Assembly: GCA_015062815.1 (NCBI GenBank)
Contig: SUTP01000003.1
Span: forward strand, 1 to 43,462
Direction: 5' to 3'
DNA: 43,462 bases
Source of the DNA: Methanosphaera stadtmanae
Lineage (GTDB): Archaea > Methanobacteriota > Methanobacteria > Methanobacteriales > Methanobacteriaceae
Below, in pieces: positions 41,984 to 43,462 of the stretch (its first letter is position 1; every line of letters begins with the position of its first letter). Below the pieces are notes generated by a model. The model was not told where the DNA came from, made no database searches, and worked only from the letters and a program-made list of their open reading frames with translations. The translations under genes and the position numbers were made by a program.

Positions 41984-43462
41984 TGGATACCGAGAAAAAA
42001 TTATTCTTAAAGGCTTTACAAGAAAAATTTGATGAAGACCCTACAGAACAACACACTAAATTTTACTGCTATGGTGGATGGGAACAATCCGCAAGAAAAA
42101 GAGAATTCACAGAATTAGCAGAAAAAGCTATGGAAGAACGTGGCGGCGTTCCATTCTATAACCCTGACATAGGTGTACCTCTTGGACAAAGAAAATTAAT
42201 GGCATACCAAGTATCAGGAACTGACACATATGTTGAAGGAGATGACCTTCACTTTGCAAACAACTCTGCTATTCAACAATTAGTAGATGATATTAAAAGA
42301 ACAATTATTGTAGGTATGGATACTGCTCACGGTGTACTTGAAAACAGACTTGGTGTAGAAGTAACTCCTGAAACAATAAACGAATACTTAGAAACAATCA
42401 ACCACGCACTCCCTGGAGGAGCAGTTGTACAAGAACACATGGTTGAAGTAGACCCTGGATTAGTTACAGATTCTTATGCATTAGTATTCTCAGGTGACGA
42501 TGATTTAGTAGATCAATTAGATCAAAGATTTGTTATTGATATTAACAAAGAATTCCCTGAAGAACAAGCTGAAACACTCAAAAAATACATAGGTAAAAAA
42601 ACTTACCAAGTAAACCGTGTACCTACTTTAGTAGTACGTGCATGTGACGGAGGTACAACCTCAAGATGGTCTGCTATGCAAATCGGTATGAGTTTCATTT
42701 CTGCTTATAAATTATGTGCAGGAGAAGCTGCTATTGCTGATTTCTCATACGCATCCAAACACGCAGATGTAATCTCCATGGCATCAGCTATGCCAGCAAG
42801 AAGAGCAAGAGGACCAAATGAACCTGGAGGAGTTACCTTCGGTGCATTCTCTGATATGGTACAAACCAGCAGAACTTCAGATGATCCTGCAAAAGTAACT
42901 TTAGAAGTTATTGGAGCAGCATCCCCATTATACGACCAAGTATGGTTAGGTTCATACATGTCTGGTGGTGTAGGATTCACTCAATATGCTACAGCAGCAT
43001 ACACAGATGAAATCTTAGACGACTTCATTTACTATGGTAAAGACTATGTAGAAAGTAAATATGGATTATGTCAAGCTGACGTAAACTCTGAAGTAGTAAG
43101 AGACATTGCAACAGAAGTAACCTTATACGCATTAGAACAATACGAAACCCCTGCAGTATTAGAAGACCACTTCGGTGGATCACAAAGAGCTTGTGTAGCT
43201 GCAGCTGGTGCAGGTTGTTCAGTAGCATTCGCAACTGCTAACTCTAACGCAGGAGTAAACGGATGGTACTTAAGTATGTTATTACACAAAGAAGGTCACA
43301 GCAGATTAGGTTTCTATGGTTACGACTTACAAGATCAATGTGGATCATCCAACTCACTTGCAATTAGAAGTGACGAAGGTCTTATTCACGAATTAAGAGG
43401 TCCTAACTACCCTAACTATGCAATGAACGTAGGTCACCAACCTGAATACGCAGGTATTGCTC
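41983..43462 (+). CDS. mrtA: Methyl-coenzyme M reductase alpha subunit, 3' truncated by the window edge
   Basis: TAATG overlap with mrt[70 protein letters not shown]; open to the window end. Confidence 0.95.
   Translation, partial: MDTEKKLFLKALQEKFDEDPTEQHTKFYCYGGWEQSARKREFTELAEKAMEERGGVPFYNPDIGVPLGQRKLMAYQVSGTDTYVEGDDLHFANNSAIQQLVDDIKRTIIVGMDTAHGVLENRLGVEVTPETINEYLETINHALPGGAVVQEHMVEVDPGLVTDSYALVFSGDDDLVDQLDQRFVIDINKEFPEEQAETLKKYIGKKTYQVNRVPTLVVRACDGGTTSRWSAMQIGMSFISAYKLCAGEAAIADFSYASKHADVISMASAMPARRARGPNEPGGVTFGAFSDMVQTSRTSDDPAKVTLEVIGAASPLYDQVWLGSYMSGGVGFTQYATAAYTDEILDDFIYYGKDYVESKYGLCQADVNSEVVRDIATEVTLYALEQYETPAVLEDHFGGSQRACVAAAGAGCSVAFATANSNAGVNGWYLSMLLHKEGHSRLGFYGYDLQDQCGSSNSLAIRSDEGLIHELRGPNYPNYAMNVGHQPEYAGIA

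Overview
This 43.5 kb window is very AT-rich archaeal chromosome. Gene content (mtrEDCBAFGH, a methyl-CoM reductase operon, mvhDGA, mcrC, mmp7/mmp10/mmp14, coenzyme M biosynthesis comBCDE, mptA, cofG, FttA/aCPSF1, proteasome beta) points to a methanogen of the Methanobacteriales. The low GC, the MCR operon lacking mcrC and the overall gene set resemble Methanosphaera; this is inference, no search was run. It begins with a truncated tRNA-Leu(TAG) and a tRNA-His(GTG) and ends inside mcrA/mrtA. I see no prophage, transposase, CRISPR array or rRNA. Most of the unexplained material is regulatory or noncoding. (i) An identical ATTGTA-N14-TACAAT inverted repeat lies at the promoters of both mvhDGA and the MCR operon. 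(ii) A 22-bp perfect palindrome with a DtxR/IdeR-like core lies upstream of sufCB. (iii) A 1.73 kb hairpin-rich gap sits where mvhB would be expected. (iv) mcrC is orphaned at the mcr-mtr junction. (v) A recurring TTAAC+pyrimidine-tract 3'-end motif occurs on both strands. (vi) C-ending codon usage is strong in mvh and mrtB/G/A but absent in mtr and mrtD.
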